A DNA stretch of 64,000 nt from Macrococcus epidermidis (GCF_003259695.1 NZ_PZJH01000004.1:124001-188000); one strand, 5' to 3'; counted from the first letter of the stretch, positions 15,295 through 25,190 are shown. Numbers and translations are program-made. Notes: generated by a model not told the origin, from the sequence alone.

Positions 15295-15981
15295 TTATCT
15301 GTCTTGTGGTGCTTGTTTCAACACTTTATTACGTTTAATCGGATCGAGACGTCGCTCAATAAATCCTAAAATGATATCTGCTAATACAGCCATAATAGCA
15401 GTAGGTAATGCGCCGGCTAGTATAATAGAAGTACCATTTGTAGCATTTGTACCGCGGATGATGATATCACCAAGACTCGGTGCACCGATAAATGAACCGA
15501 TTGCTGTTACACCGATTGCGATAACGAGTGCGATACGAATACCAGCGATAATAACAGACAGACTTAAAGGCAGTTCGACCATTGTCAGTAACTGACGTTT
15601 TGTCATACCCATCCCTTTACCTGCATCAATTAAGTGTGTATCAACAGATTTAATACCTGTATACGTGTTCTTGATGATAGGAAGTAATGAGTATAAGAAT
15701 ACAGTTGTAATAACAGTCGTTTTACCTAAACCTAACGCTAACATCAACAAAGCGAGTAGGGCGATTGCTGGAACGGTCTGTATAATGTTTGCGATAGCAA
15801 TAACAGGAGCTACTAAACGTTTATGACGCGCAATCCATATACCAATCGGAATACCGACAAGTGCACCTAGTAGTACACCGTAGATACTGATTAAGAAATG
15901 ATCGATAAACAATTGAAATACATAACCCGCATTATCCTGGAAGTAATGGATGAATTGTTCGAGTGTATTCATTTTTTCCAT
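15295..15981 (-). CDS. opuCD: Osmoprotectant ABC transporter permease OpuCD
   Basis: 228 residues with five or six membrane helices and the BPD_transp_1 (MetI-like) fold. The coupling-helix region with the EAA-like loop reads VDTHLIDAGKGMGMTKRQLLTMVELPLS. It is the last gene of the four-gene operon for glycine betaine, carnitine or choline uptake. ATG 15981 follows GGAGGT (15989-15994) by 7 nt and lies one base after the stop of opuCC, so translation is coupled. The upstream in-frame codons to 15999 would overlap opuCC and lack a better ribosome site. Confidence 0.92.
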   Translation of the reverse strand: MEKMNTLEQFIHYFQDNAGYVFQLFIDHFLISIYGVLLGALVGIPIGIWIARHKRLVAPVIAIANIIQTVPAIALLALLMLALGLGKTTVITTVFLYSLLPIIKNTYTGIKSVDTHLIDAGKGMGMTKRQLLTMVELPLSLSVIIAGIRIALVIAIGVTAIGSFIGAPSLGDIIIRGTNATNGTSIILAGALPTAIMAVLADIILGFIERRLDPIKRNKVLKQAPQDR

Positions 15982-15982
15982 C

Positions 15983-16897
15983 TTATTTACCTCCTTCAAA
16001 GTAGTTATGCTTTTTCAGATATGCTTCAGCCACAACAGCAGGTTCTTTTAAGTTGTTATCTACTTCGTAGTTTAGCTTCTGCATTTCTTCTGTTGAGATT
16101 TTGTTTTTCATTGATTCTAATATTGATTTGATTTCAGGATGTTTCTTTAATAATGCATTACTAGCTACAGGATTAGCGTCATAAGGTGGGAAGAAATGAA
16201 GATCATCTTCTAAGATTTGAAGATCATAACTTTGAATACGACCGTCAGTTGTATAACCTAGCACAACGTCCATCTTGTTTGCATTAACTGCTTCGTATAC
16301 GAGACCAATTTGCATCGGCTTAGTATCCTGAAAGTCAAAGCCATATTTCTTTTTAAATCCTTCGTATCCGTCACCTTTACGTTTCATCCAAGAAGAGTCG
16401 ACACCTGCTCTAAGCTTAGATGCCACATTCTTTAAATCACTTACTTTTTTGAGATGATACTTTTTAGCTGTTTCTTTGGTTACCATGAAAGCGTAAGTAT
16501 TTTCAAAACCATATGAATCAAAGTAGTGCTGATCAAAGTCTTTCTCAAAAGCTTCTGTTACGACTTCTCTTGCTTTCTTGGGATCAGTGATAGGGTCTTT
16601 ACCTAAAGCACCGGTTAAATCTGTACCTGTATATCTTCCTGCTGATACGTTCGCATCTCCACGAACCATAGCTTGATGTACAACAGTACCTGAGCCTAGA
16701 TTATTGATGATTTCTACAGGTAGATCTGTATCTTTTTCTACAAGTATCTTTATCATATGTGCCAAAATCTGATTTTCAGTTGTATAAACTGAAGCAATCT
16801 TAACTTTATCTGTATCATTTTTATTAGAACAAGCTGTGAGTGAAATAATAAGTATCATCACACTCAACAATAAGATAGTTTTATTTTTACATTTCAT
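15983..16897 (-). CDS. opuCC: Osmoprotectant substrate-binding lipoprotein OpuCC
   Basis: 304 residues. Lipobox SLTAC (C23) shows it is membrane-tethered. It has the OpuAC/QAT-type binding fold: KIASVYTTENQILAHMIKILVE, NLGSGTVVHQAMVRGDANVSAGRYTGTD and QIGLVYEAVNANKMDVVLGYTTDGRI are close to characterised OpuCC proteins, where aromatic residues cage the quaternary amine. It delivers compatible solutes to the OpuCB/CD pore. It lies between the two permease genes, the normal operon order. Confidence 0.93.
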   Translation of the reverse strand: MKCKNKTILLLSVMILIISLTACSNKNDTDKVKIASVYTTENQILAHMIKILVEKDTDLPVEIINNLGSGTVVHQAMVRGDANVSAGRYTGTDLTGALGKDPITDPKKAREVVTEAFEKDFDQHYFDSYGFENTYAFMVTKETAKKYHLKKVSDLKNVASKLRAGVDSSWMKRKGDGYEGFKKKYGFDFQDTKPMQIGLVYEAVNANKMDVVLGYTTDGRIQSYDLQILEDDLHFFPPYDANPVASNALLKKHPEIKSILESMKNKISTEEMQKLNYEVDNNLKEPAVVAEAYLKKHNYFEGGK

Positions 16898-16898
16898 A

Positions 16899-17543
16899 TT
16901 ATAAATCCCCCTTTGTTACTTTTAAGCCTTTTGGGGTCGTATAGTTTTCAATTACTGCAAGAATTAAATCTGTTATAAGTGCTAACAATGTCACGAGAAT
17001 AGCTCCGGCAATGATTAATTTTGGCTGGAATAAGTTCAACCCATTAAAGATAAAGTCTCCGAGTCCACCTGCACCGATATATGATGCGAGTGTTGCCCAA
17101 CTGATTGCGTAAACTGCTGATAACCTAATACCACTCATTATGACTGGTACTGCAAGCGGTAATTCTACCATTCTGAGAATTTGGTTAGATGTCATTCCCA
17201 TCGCGCGTCCAGCTTCTTTCGCATCTTTCTTTACAGACTGTATACCTAAATATGTGTTATTTAAGATCGGTAATAACACATATAGGAACAATGCGATTAC
17301 TGCTGGTAGTGTTCCAATACCAAAGAATGGAATCATCATCGCAAGTATTGCAAGTGATGGTACGGTTTGTAATACACTGGTGATAGAGAGTACAACTTTC
17401 GCTAATTTATCTGACTTCGTAAGCAAGATGCCAAGAGGTACGGCAACGATTATTGCTGCGAGTAGGCTCAGTAGTGATATTGAAATATGTTCAATCGTCT
17501 TCGTAAAGAGTTCGGCTTGATTATCCTTTAAAAATTCAATCAT
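16899..17543 (-). CDS. opuCB: Osmoprotectant ABC transporter permease OpuCB
   Basis: 214 residues, MetI-like fold, paralogous to OpuCD. The EAA-like loop is VKKDAKEAGRAMGMTSNQILRMVELPLAVPVI. The protein contributes half of the membrane channel. The ATG is two bases after the stop of opuCA and has GAGGAGG upstream; its stop is one base before the opuCC start, so all four genes are tightly packed. Confidence 0.92.
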   Translation of the reverse strand: MIEFLKDNQAELFTKTIEHISISLLSLLAAIIVAVPLGILLTKSDKLAKVVLSITSVLQTVPSLAILAMMIPFFGIGTLPAVIALFLYVLLPILNNTYLGIQSVKKDAKEAGRAMGMTSNQILRMVELPLAVPVIMSGIRLSAVYAISWATLASYIGAGGLGDFIFNGLNLFQPKLIIAGAILVTLLALITDLILAVIENYTTPKGLKVTKGDL

Positions 17544-17545
17544 GT

Positions 17546-18676
17546 TTATGCCTCCTCTTCCTCGTTACCCCAAATTGTGTCATACACGATATCTACTAAG
17601 TTGGCACGTGTAATAACACCTAATAATTTATCTTGTTTATCCAGTACAGGGATGACGCGTATGTTTCTTTTCAGTATCGTTCGAACAGTATCCTGAAGGT
17701 AAACCCCGGTGCGTACGAAATATACTTTATGGTTCATAATGCGCGATAAACTTAAATGTTTTTTATGTGCTTCCGATAAGTCTTCAATATCAACATAACC
17801 GACAAGTACATTTTGATCATCTACAACAAACAGTGTATCTACACGTTTTGTTCTCATAAGATTAATCGCTTCACCTATTGATTTTTCTGGTGTGATCGAT
17901 ATTGGCTTATTCATTGCTTCATCAACAGTTTTAATATTTGGCGTTGTTTGGATTAACCTGTTTTCTCCGATGAAATCTTTTACGAAATCGTTTGCTGGAT
18001 TGCGTAATATGTTATTTGGCGTGTCGATCTGAATCACTTCACCATGACTCATAATCACGATTCTATCCGCAAGTTTAATCGCTTCGTCCATATCATGCGT
18101 TACCATAATGAATGTTTTATTAAATTTGACTTGCAGTTCTTTTACTAAATCCTGAAGCGTATCTCGTGTAATAGGATCTAATGCACCAAAGGGTTCATCC
18201 ATTAAAATGATTTCCTGATCTGCAGCGAGTGCGCGGATGACACCGATACGTTGTTGTTGTCCACCTGATAGTTGTGATGGATACATATCGAGATAAGATA
18301 CGGGAAGGTCTACAAGTTGAATCAATTCTTCTGCCTTTTTATTTTTTTCTTCTTCTGACCATTTGAGAAGTTTAGGAACAAGCGTAATATTTTCACGGAT
18401 TGTCATATGAGGGAGTAATCCAATTTGCTGAATAACATAACCGATGTTTCTACGTAATTGTACGGGGTTCATATCTTTAATGTTCTTTCCGTTCAATACA
18501 ATTGAACCACTTGTCGGTTCAATCATGCGGTTAATCATGCGCATTGCGGTCGTTTTACCTGAACCAGAAGTTCCGATGAAGGCGATAAACTCACCTTTCT
18601 CGATTGTCATATCTAGCTTGTTGACTGCCTTTTTTCCGCCTCGATATACTTTCGAGACATTGTTGATTTCTAACAT
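17546..18676 (-). CDS. opuCA: Osmoprotectant ABC transporter ATPase OpuCA with tandem CBS domains
   Basis: 376 residues. Walker A is GTSGSGKTT, the signature LSGGQQQR, Walker B IILMDEP and the switch VTHD. Two CBS domains occupy about 255-370 (ISITPEKSIGEAINLMRTKRVDTLFVVDD and YFVRTGVYLQDTVRTILKRNIRVIPVLD). In OpuA/OpuC transporters the CBS pair senses ionic strength or cyclic di-AMP. It is the first gene of opuCABCD. The upstream 120 bp are shared with a divergent FAD-protein gene. AGAGGTGACATT precedes the ATG. Confidence 0.95.
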   Translation of the reverse strand: MLEINNVSKVYRGGKKAVNKLDMTIEKGEFIAFIGTSGSGKTTAMRMINRMIEPTSGSIVLNGKNIKDMNPVQLRRNIGYVIQQIGLLPHMTIRENITLVPKLLKWSEEEKNKKAEELIQLVDLPVSYLDMYPSQLSGGQQQRIGVIRALAADQEIILMDEPFGALDPITRDTLQDLVKELQVKFNKTFIMVTHDMDEAIKLADRIVIMSHGEVIQIDTPNNILRNPANDFVKDFIGENRLIQTTPNIKTVDEAMNKPISITPEKSIGEAINLMRTKRVDTLFVVDDQNVLVGYVDIEDLSEAHKKHLSLSRIMNHKVYFVRTGVYLQDTVRTILKRNIRVIPVLDKQDKLLGVITRANLVDIVYDTIWGNEEEEA

Positions 18677-18795
18677 AATGTCACCTCTAATTGTTGTTTT
18701 TGCAAGATAAATATATTTGTTTATGATTAAATCCCGCTCATTAAGTTTGTTTACCCTATTTTTTGATAATATATATATAAAAGGAGGAACTTTTT

Positions 18796-20253
18796 ATGAA
18801 AATTGCAATAGTAGGTACAGGTGTAGCAGGTGTAAATGTCCTTAAATACTTATCAAAAAGTAAAATGGATGACTTCAAGGTGATTTGTTTCGATGATCAG
18901 AAATATTTAGGAAACGGTCGTGCGTTTCAATATGATGATCCGGAATTACTCATGAATTATCCTGGTAATTTAATTAGCATGAAACCGAACAAACCGGATG
19001 ATTTTGTGAAGTGGATTGCCAAAAATGAAGATGTGATTCAGTTAGAGATACATAAAGAAGATAATGAAAATAAATCTCAGAATCAATATTATTCAAGGCA
19101 GTTATTCGGTAAATATATGACAGATCATTTTGAGAAATTTGCTAAGAAGAAAAACGTCAAGATTGTCAGTAATCATGTAAGGAATATTGAACAGATTGAT
19201 AACGGTTATCTTGTCTCAACACAGGATGAGACATTTGAAGTCGATGCTGTGTTTTTATCACCAGGTCAGTTCGGTCCGATGGATCCTTATCAACTGATTG
19301 ATACGCCGAATTATTTCAAATGGCCATACCCGTTAAATCGTATAAATATTGAACCGGAAAAAGACTATGCGGTAATCGGGTCAGGGCTATCTGCTGTTGA
19401 CATTGTTCGATATTTTACACCGGAATTAAAAACGAAGCTTTATCTTGTGAGTAGGGATGGTAAAGTACAATCTGTACGTGGAGAGATGGTAGAAATAACA
19501 TTTAAATATTTAACGTTATCTCAATTAGAGAAGATAAAATCAAAGCATAATGGCTTCCTGCCTTTAGCAGAATTAAAAGCTTTATTTGACAAAGAAGTTG
19601 AATATCATAATATTAATGCGGATAAATTATTTAATGTAAGTCGTGTAAACCCATTGCGTGCGATGACATTCGATTTAGCAAATCCTAAAGAAGTCGGATA
19701 TCTTCAATCTTTCGTCTTAGAATTAACAAGAACAGCGCCTTTAATCTGGCCGTTTATGACAAAGTCGGACAAACAATATTATAAGGATCATTACGCTGAT
19801 GTGATTACTGCCTATTCAAATCCAATGCCGGAAGCTACAGCAGAAGCGATGATTGAAGGCATTAACAACAATACGATTGAAATTTTAAGTGATATATCAT
19901 CAGTTGAATATAAATATAATAAATATAGAATTCATACGAAACAAAAAGAAATTCGCGTGCACTATGTCATTAATGCAACAGGTCCAGCGAAAGATTATAA
20001 AGATGCGATTGAACCTAATCAACTTATCGAAAATCTTGTGGATCAAAACTTGTTGATTACGCATCCAGATGGTGGTTTTTATGTAACACCAGTCAATAAT
20101 GAAGTGATAAGTGCAAAAGGTAAGTTAGAGCATTTTTATTTACTTGGCCAAAGATCAGGTGGTGTCAATATTTATAACAATGGTATCGTTGAACTTGCTG
20201 AAGAAGCGAAACGTGTTGTTAAAGGCTTTGTACAACATACGAAGGGGGAATAG
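18796..20253 (+). CDS. FAD/NAD(P)-binding oxidoreductase-like protein coupled to hutG
   Basis: 485 residues with an N-terminal dinucleotide loop VGTGVAG and a second one, VIGSGLSAVD, near residue 194, as in the FAD/NAD(P)-binding family (Pyr_redox_9 / YdhS-like). YINATGP-type and LLGQRSGGVNIYNNGI segments near the C-terminus match FAD contacts. So a two-dinucleotide flavoprotein with an unknown substrate. AAGGAGG precedes the ATG. Its stop is two bases before the GTG of hutG, which suggests one transcript with formimidoylglutamase and perhaps a task in histidine or amino-acid catabolism; that link is inference. Confidence 0.82.
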   Translation: MKIAIVGTGVAGVNVLKYLSKSKMDDFKVICFDDQKYLGNGRAFQYDDPELLMNYPGNLISMKPNKPDDFVKWIAKNEDVIQLEIHKEDNENKSQNQYYSRQLFGKYMTDHFEKFAKKKNVKIVSNHVRNIEQIDNGYLVSTQDETFEVDAVFLSPGQFGPMDPYQLIDTPNYFKWPYPLNRINIEPEKDYAVIGSGLSAVDIVRYFTPELKTKLYLVSRDGKVQSVRGEMVEITFKYLTLSQLEKIKSKHNGFLPLAELKALFDKEVEYHNINADKLFNVSRVNPLRAMTFDLANPKEVGYLQSFVLELTRTAPLIWPFMTKSDKQYYKDHYADVITAYSNPMPEATAEAMIEGINNNTIEILSDISSVEYKYNKYRIHTKQKEIRVHYVINATGPAKDYKDAIEPNQLIENLVDQNLLITHPDGGFYVTPVNNEVISAKGKLEHFYLLGQRSGGVNIYNNGIVELAEEAKRVVKGFVQHTKGE

Positions 20254-20255
20254 TG

Positions 20256-21224
20256 GTGTATACAAAGGGCGATGAAAATTTATGGACTGGTAGAATTGAT
20301 GATACTGAAAAAAGAGCGCATTTTAGAAATTTTCAGGTTGTGGATGTCGTTGATCTTGAAGAAATAGATGATAATCGTGAAAATGAACAAATAGAAGATT
20401 ATGCACCTCAATATGATGTCGGTATACTTGGATATGCCGTTGACCGTGGCGTGTACTTAAATCAAGGTCGCATTGGAGCACAACAGGGACCGGATGCAAT
20501 AAGAGAAAAATTTGGCAATATGGCTTTGATGAACGATATAACGATTGGTGACTTTGGGAATATATCGACTGATGAAACCTATGTTGAAAACGTGCAAATT
20601 GAATATGCGGATATGATTAAGAAAAGCCACTCACTTGCGAAGTTTCATATGTTATTAGGTGGCGGTCATGATATTTCATATGCGCATTACAAAGGATTAA
20701 GACAGATTTATCCACATCAATCCATTGGTGTAATTAATATTGATGCGCATTTCGATTTACGTGATGCAAAATATGCAACAAGTGGCACAGGGTTTAAGCA
20801 GATTATAGATGAAGATCCTGAAGCAGGTTATCTGGTACTTGGCATTCAGCAAGCAGCAAATACACAGCATCTGTTTAACATTGCAAAGGAACGTGGTGTT
20901 GAATATGTGCTCGCTGAACAGATTGATCAGGACAGTACAAACGAATGCATCGCATCATTTATTGATAAATATGATGTCATTATGCTTACGCTATGCCTTG
21001 ATGTGATTGATAGTGCATATGGACCAGGCGTTAGTGCACCTTGTAGCTTTGGATTAAGTCCAAAGCAGGTGTACCGTCTGATTTTAGAAGTATTGAAGTA
21101 TGATAAAACGCAACATATCAGTATTGCTGAAATGAACCCGGAATATGATATTGACGGACGTACAGCTAAAATGGTCGGTCATATTATGTTTCATATACTG
21201 CATCGAAATTCCAATATTGAATAA
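20256..21224 (+). CDS. hutG: Formimidoylglutamase
   Basis: 322 residues. It hydrolyses N-formimidoyl-L-glutamate to glutamate and formamide, the last step of this version of histidine degradation. It belongs to the arginase/agmatinase fold, and the two-Mn site shows as GGGHDISY, NIDAHFDLR and CLDVIDSAYGPGVSAP. The N-terminus (YTKGDENLWTGRIDD) is very similar to staphylococcal HutG, which supports GTG 20256 rather than GTG 20253; GGGGGAA is 6 bases before it. The 3' end overlaps the convergent lysR gene by 41 bp. Confidence 0.93.
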   Translation: MYTKGDENLWTGRIDDTEKRAHFRNFQVVDVVDLEEIDDNRENEQIEDYAPQYDVGILGYAVDRGVYLNQGRIGAQQGPDAIREKFGNMALMNDITIGDFGNISTDETYVENVQIEYADMIKKSHSLAKFHMLLGGGHDISYAHYKGLRQIYPHQSIGVINIDAHFDLRDAKYATSGTGFKQIIDEDPEAGYLVLGIQQAANTQHLFNIAKERGVEYVLAEQIDQDSTNECIASFIDKYDVIMLTLCLDVIDSAYGPGVSAPCSFGLSPKQVYRLILEVLKYDKTQHISIAEMNPEYDIDGRTAKMVGHIMFHILHRNSNIE

Positions 21225-22068
21225 ACCTATCAATTAAAGAAAGTACTCTTGATGAGTGCTTTCTTTTTTTGTGATAGTTGATATAAATCGTACGATTAAT
21301 TGTTGGTTCGATTTTATGGGCAGTGAGTTGGTTTGCATTAAAGGATTGATAATATATTTTGGGAACAACTGCATATCCTAAACCGTCATGCACAAAATTA
21401 GATGCAGTATCGAAACGATCGACTTCCATTACAATATTTGGTCTAATTGCATGGCGATTAAAATAATCGTTTAAATGTTGTCTGACTTGAAATGATTCAT
21501 TCGGTAATATTAACGGCAGTTGGTCTAATGTAACGACTTTATCCGCCAAATCATTTTGATTTCCTAAAATAATATATTCTTCAGTGTATAGAGGAAGGGA
21601 ATTAATCGCTTCATCATTGATTAACTCATTTGTAATTGCAATATCCACATCATAGTTTATCAGTGCTTTTAAAGAATCTCTCACCGAAAGAATTTCTTTA
21701 ATTTGATATCGCTGTGATTCAAATTGATTTGCGTGATTTTTGACGACTTGTGATACCCATCGATTTGTTGATTCCAATATACCGATCTTTATTTTAGGGA
21801 AATCACTCTCGTTCAAATCATACATCTTTTCAACAGTATGGTGATAAGCTTTGACAATTTCTTTTGAATACTGATAGAACAATATGCCTTTTTCAGTAAT
21901 TTTGATTGCTTTTGTCGAACGTGTAAGAAGCGCATATCCTAATTCTTGTTCTAATTTTTTTATTGCTGTTGTTAACGATGGTTGAGCGATGTGAAGATAT
22001 TCTGCAGCACGCGTGAAACTATTGTGTTCTACAACGGCGATAAAATATTCAAAATGCAGTATTTTCAT
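21184..22068 (-). CDS. LysR-family regulator of the hut locus
   Basis: 294 residues. An N-terminal LysR helix-turn-helix (MKILHFEYFIAVVEHNSFTRAAEYLHIAQPSLTTAIKKLEQELG) is followed by a periplasmic-binding-like effector domain (from about residue 90). It lies between hutG (convergent, 41-bp overlap) and the divergent yjiH-hutU-hutI group, the place of the LysR regulator in staphylococcal hut loci. The intergenic region to yjiH has a 21-bp dyad suited to LysR binding. The co-inducer is probably a histidine-pathway intermediate such as urocanate; that is inference. AGGAG precedes the ATG. Confidence 0.88.
   Translation of the reverse strand: MKILHFEYFIAVVEHNSFTRAAEYLHIAQPSLTTAIKKLEQELGYALLTRSTKAIKITEKGILFYQYSKEIVKAYHHTVEKMYDLNESDFPKIKIGILESTNRWVSQVVKNHANQFESQRYQIKEILSVRDSLKALINYDVDIAITNELINDEAINSLPLYTEEYIILGNQNDLADKVVTLDQLPLILPNESFQVRQHLNDYFNRHAIRPNIVMEVDRFDTASNFVHDGLGYAVVPKIYYQSFNANQLTAHKIEPTINRTIYINYHKKRKHSSRVLSLIDRFIQYWNFDAVYET
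21238..21270 (+). terminator. hutG terminator embedded in the lysR coding region
   Basis: AGAAAGTACTC (21238-21248) pairs with GAGTGCTTTCT (21254-21264) and is followed by T residues. It is inside codons for the C-terminal part of the convergent LysR protein. Confidence 0.8.
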
Positions 22069-22082
22069 ATAATCTCCTTTTA

Positions 22083-22103
22083 TTAATAGATTGAAACTAT
22101 TAA
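22083..22103. promoter_or_regulatory. Candidate LysR operator
   Basis: TTAATAG, 7 bp, CTATTAA: a perfect 21-bp dyad containing the T-N11-A pattern typical for LysR-type regulators, placed between divergent lysR and yjiH-hutUI. Confidence 0.6.
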
Positions 22104-22164
22104 TTATTAGTTTATTGATATTAGATATCTATATGATAACAAATTATAATGAAAATGTAGATAG

Positions 22165-22179
22165 AATATTCAGAAAATG
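22165..22179 (+). promoter_or_regulatory. CodY-like box before yjiH-hutUI
   Basis: AATATTCAGAAAATG matches 13 of 15 positions of AATTTTCWGAAAATT and abuts the ribosome binding site of the first gene. CodY represses hut in Bacillus, so a similar role is likely. Confidence 0.55.
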
Positions 22180-22191
22180 AGGAGGATGTAG

Positions 22192-23466
22192 ATGTGGAGG
22201 TTTTATGTTTATAGCATCATAGGTATTATTTGTTTCTTTGTTCCAATCACAATTGGAGAGAATAATACGATTATTATCGATCATATCGTGAATTGGTTAA
22301 AAGTAAGTTTAGCACCAGTGTTACCATACTATGTATTGCTGTTAATTATTGTTGGAGCGATTTATCCATTTTTAAATGGTAGCTGGAAGAAAAGTTTTAC
22401 TGATCTATCATTTACAATATTTAAGATTCTAGGAGTAATTGTTGGTTTCATGGTTGTATTTGAAGTGGGTCCAGAATTTGTTTTGTTACCTGATTTAGGA
22501 CCATTTTTATTTGAAAAATTAGCGGTTCCGTTAAGCTTATTGATTCCAATAGGATCGGTATTTCTCTCTTTACTTGTTGGTTATGGATTACTCGAATTTA
22601 TCGGTGTACTTTGCAGAAAGTTTATGAGACCGGTATTTAATACACCAGGTAAATCAGCTGTTGATGCTGTAGCTTCTTTTGTTGGTAGTTATTCAATCGG
22701 ATTGATAATTACTAATAAAGTATATAAAGAAGGACATTATACACATAAGGAAGCAGTTATCATCGCAACAGGGTTTTCAACTGTATCTGCAACTTTCATG
22801 ATCATCGTTGCAAAAACTTTAGGAATTATGGATCACTGGAATTTATTTTTCTGGAGTACATTGGTTATCACTTTTATAGTGACTGCGATCACTGTTCATA
22901 TTCCGCCGATTAAATTTGAATCGAATAAAACATATAATGATATTCCTTATAAAGAGGAGATAAGTAAAGGGATGCCTTTATTGAAAGAAGCATATTCAGA
23001 AGCAAAAGAGGCCATAAAGCATGCGAACACATTACTACAAAACATCATTATTAACATTAAAGATGGTGTGGTCATGACGATGGCGATTATGCCTTCAATC
23101 ATGTCGATTGGACTTCTGGGTTTACTCGTAGCGAAGTATACACCAATTATTAAATATGCATCATTAATATTCTATCCGATATTATCATTATTCCCTGGTA
23201 TTAACGTTCCTGTTCTTGCTGAAGCATCTACACTTTCAGTCATTGAAATGTTATTACCGGCAGCAATATCTCAGGATGCAGATTTGATAACGAGATTTAC
23301 GACAGGTGTTATGAGTATCTCGGCAATTATTTTCTTCTCAAGTGTAGTACCTGTTATCATTTCAACTGATATTAAGATTCCAATTTGGAAACTTGTTGTT
23401 ATCTGGTTTGAAAGAGTCGTATTAACATTATTAATCACAATTCCATTCGCATTATTCATTTTTTAA
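22192..23466 (+). CDS. YjiH-family membrane transporter of the hut operon
   Basis: 424 residues with about ten hydrophobic segments. The segment AVDAVASFVGSYSIGLIITNKVYKEGHYTHKEAVIIATGFSTVSATFMIIVAKTLG is a nucleoside-recognition (Gate) domain, as in the YjiH family. These proteins sit in hut operons of staphylococci and fusobacteria and are suspected to move histidine or a pathway intermediate; no substrate is proven. It is the first gene of yjiH-hutU-hutI, 17 bp from hutU. GAGGAGGATG precedes the ATG. Confidence 0.85.
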   Translation: MWRFYVYSIIGIICFFVPITIGENNTIIIDHIVNWLKVSLAPVLPYYVLLLIIVGAIYPFLNGSWKKSFTDLSFTIFKILGVIVGFMVVFEVGPEFVLLPDLGPFLFEKLAVPLSLLIPIGSVFLSLLVGYGLLEFIGVLCRKFMRPVFNTPGKSAVDAVASFVGSYSIGLIITNKVYKEGHYTHKEAVIIATGFSTVSATFMIIVAKTLGIMDHWNLFFWSTLVITFIVTAITVHIPPIKFESNKTYNDIPYKEEISKGMPLLKEAYSEAKEAIKHANTLLQNIIINIKDGVVMTMAIMPSIMSIGLLGLLVAKYTPIIKYASLIFYPILSLFPGINVPVLAEASTLSVIEMLLPAAISQDADLITRFTTGVMSISAIIFFSSVVPVIISTDIKIPIWKLVVIWFERVVLTLLITIPFALFIF

Positions 23467-23483
23467 TATAATAGGAGGATTTT

Positions 23484-25136
23484 ATGATGAGAAATATTAG
23501 AGCAAAGAAAGGTTTAGAGATTGAGTGTAAAGGATGGGAACAGGAAGCTGTTCTTCGTATGTTATATAATAATTTAGATCCAGAAGTAGCAGAACATCCA
23601 GAGAATTTAGTTGTCTACGGCGGAATCGGTAAAGCAGCACGTAACTGGGAAAGTTTTGATGCAATCGTTGAAAGCTTACGCAACTTAGAGAAAGATGAAA
23701 CTTTACTTGTCCAGTCCGGTAAACCTGTCGCAGTGTTTAAAACTCACGATCAGGCACCACGTGTCCTGTTATCAAACTCAGTATTAGTACCTAAATGGGC
23801 AAACTGGGAACATTTCAATGAATTAGATAAGAAAGGTCTAATGATGTATGGTCAGATGACTGCAGGAAGCTGGATTTACATTGGTTCTCAAGGTATTGTT
23901 CAAGGGACTTATGAAACGTTTGGTGAACTTGCAAACCAGCATTTTAATGGTGATTTAAAAGGTACGATCACATTAACAGCAGGTCTTGGTGGTATGGGTG
24001 GTGCGCAACCTTTAGCTGTAACGATGAACGGCGGTGTTGTGATCGGTATCGATGTTGATGAATCACGTATTGATAAGCGTATCGAAACACGTTATTGTGA
24101 TGTTAAGACACATGACGTAGATGAAGCTATTCGTTTAGCGAATGAAGCGAAAGCAAAAGGGGAAGCGTTATCTATCGGTTTAGTAGGAAACGCTGTTGAT
24201 GTATACAAAGCATTACTCGAAAAAGATTTCAAAGTTGATATTGTCACTGACCAAACGTCAGCACATGACCCGTTAAATGGTTACGTGCCTGTAGAGTATT
24301 CACTCGAAGAAACAATTGAGTTACGTAAGACAAATCCTGAAGAAGTTGTGCGTTTAGCGAAGCAATCAATGGCGAAACACGTGGAATACATGCTTGAATA
24401 CAAAAATCGTGGTGCTGTAGCATTCGATTACGGAAACAATATTCGACAAGTTGCTTTTGATGAAGGGGTTAAAGATGCATTCAGCTTCCCTGGATTCGTT
24501 CCTGCTTACATTCGCCCGCTATTCTGTGAAGGTAAAGGACCTTTCCGTTTCGCAGCATTAAGTGGTGACCCAAAAGATATTGAACGTGCAGATGAAGAGA
24601 TGAGAAAGCTATTCCCGGATAATAAGAAATTGATGCGCTGGTTAGATTTAGCAAGTGAGAAGATTGCGTTCCAGGGATTGCCTTCTCGTATCGCTTGGCT
24701 TGGCTATGGTGAACGCGCTAAAATGGGGTTAGCATTAAATAAACTTGTTGAGACAGGTGAAATTTCTGCACCAATCGTAATTGGTCGTGACCATTTAGAT
24801 GCAGGTAGTGTTGCAAGTCCAAACCGAGAAACTGAAAGCATGCAAGATGGTAGTGATGCAGTTGGTGACTGGGCAGTATTGAACGCTTTAATTAACACTG
24901 CAGCAGGTGGATCATGGATTTCATTCCATCATGGTGGTGGTGTGGGCATGGGTTACTCGCTACATGCAGGAATGGTTGTTGTTGCAGATGGTACGAAGAA
25001 TGCTGAAGAACGATTACAACGTGTGTTAACAACTGATCCAGGTATGGGTGTAGTGAGACACGTTGATGCAGGATACGATATTGCGATTGATGTTGCGAAA
25101 GAAAAAGGTATCAACGTACCGATGTTAGATAAATAA
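23484..25136 (+). CDS. hutU: Urocanate hydratase
   Basis: 550 residues, the full length for this enzyme. It converts urocanate to 4-imidazolone-5-propionate with a tightly bound NAD+. The NAD site shows as [22 protein letters not shown] and the C-terminal [24 protein letters not shown] holds conserved active-site residues; YCD in [15 protein letters not shown] and [12 protein letters not shown] are family marks. AGGAGG lies upstream; ATG 23484 or the next codon ATG 23487 could be used. It is the second gene of the yjiH-hutU-hutI operon. Confidence 0.96.
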   Translation: MMRNIRAKKGLEIECKGWEQEAVLRMLYNNLDPEVAEHPENLVVYGGIGKAARNWESFDAIVESLRNLEKDETLLVQSGKPVAVFKTHDQAPRVLLSNSVLVPKWANWEHFNELDKKGLMMYGQMTAGSWIYIGSQGIVQGTYETFGELANQHFNGDLKGTITLTAGLGGMGGAQPLAVTMNGGVVIGIDVDESRIDKRIETRYCDVKTHDVDEAIRLANEAKAKGEALSIGLVGNAVDVYKALLEKDFKVDIVTDQTSAHDPLNGYVPVEYSLEETIELRKTNPEEVVRLAKQSMAKHVEYMLEYKNRGAVAFDYGNNIRQVAFDEGVKDAFSFPGFVPAYIRPLFCEGKGPFRFAALSGDPKDIERADEEMRKLFPDNKKLMRWLDLASEKIAFQGLPSRIAWLGYGERAKMGLALNKLVETGEISAPIVIGRDHLDAGSVASPNRETESMQDGSDAVGDWAVLNALINTAAGGSWISFHHGGGVGMGYSLHAGMVVVADGTKNAEERLQRVLTTDPGMGVVRHVDAGYDIAIDVAKEKGINVPMLDK

Positions 25137-25190
25137 AATAGTTTAATACTGATATTAAACTATCAATATATATTTGAAAGGATGTAGAAA

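Noticed and set aside
18677-18795. SigB promoter for opuC (GTAAAC ... GGGATT on the minus strand)
   Set aside because: Both elements differ from the consensus at important positions; too weak to list although osmotic control would make sense.
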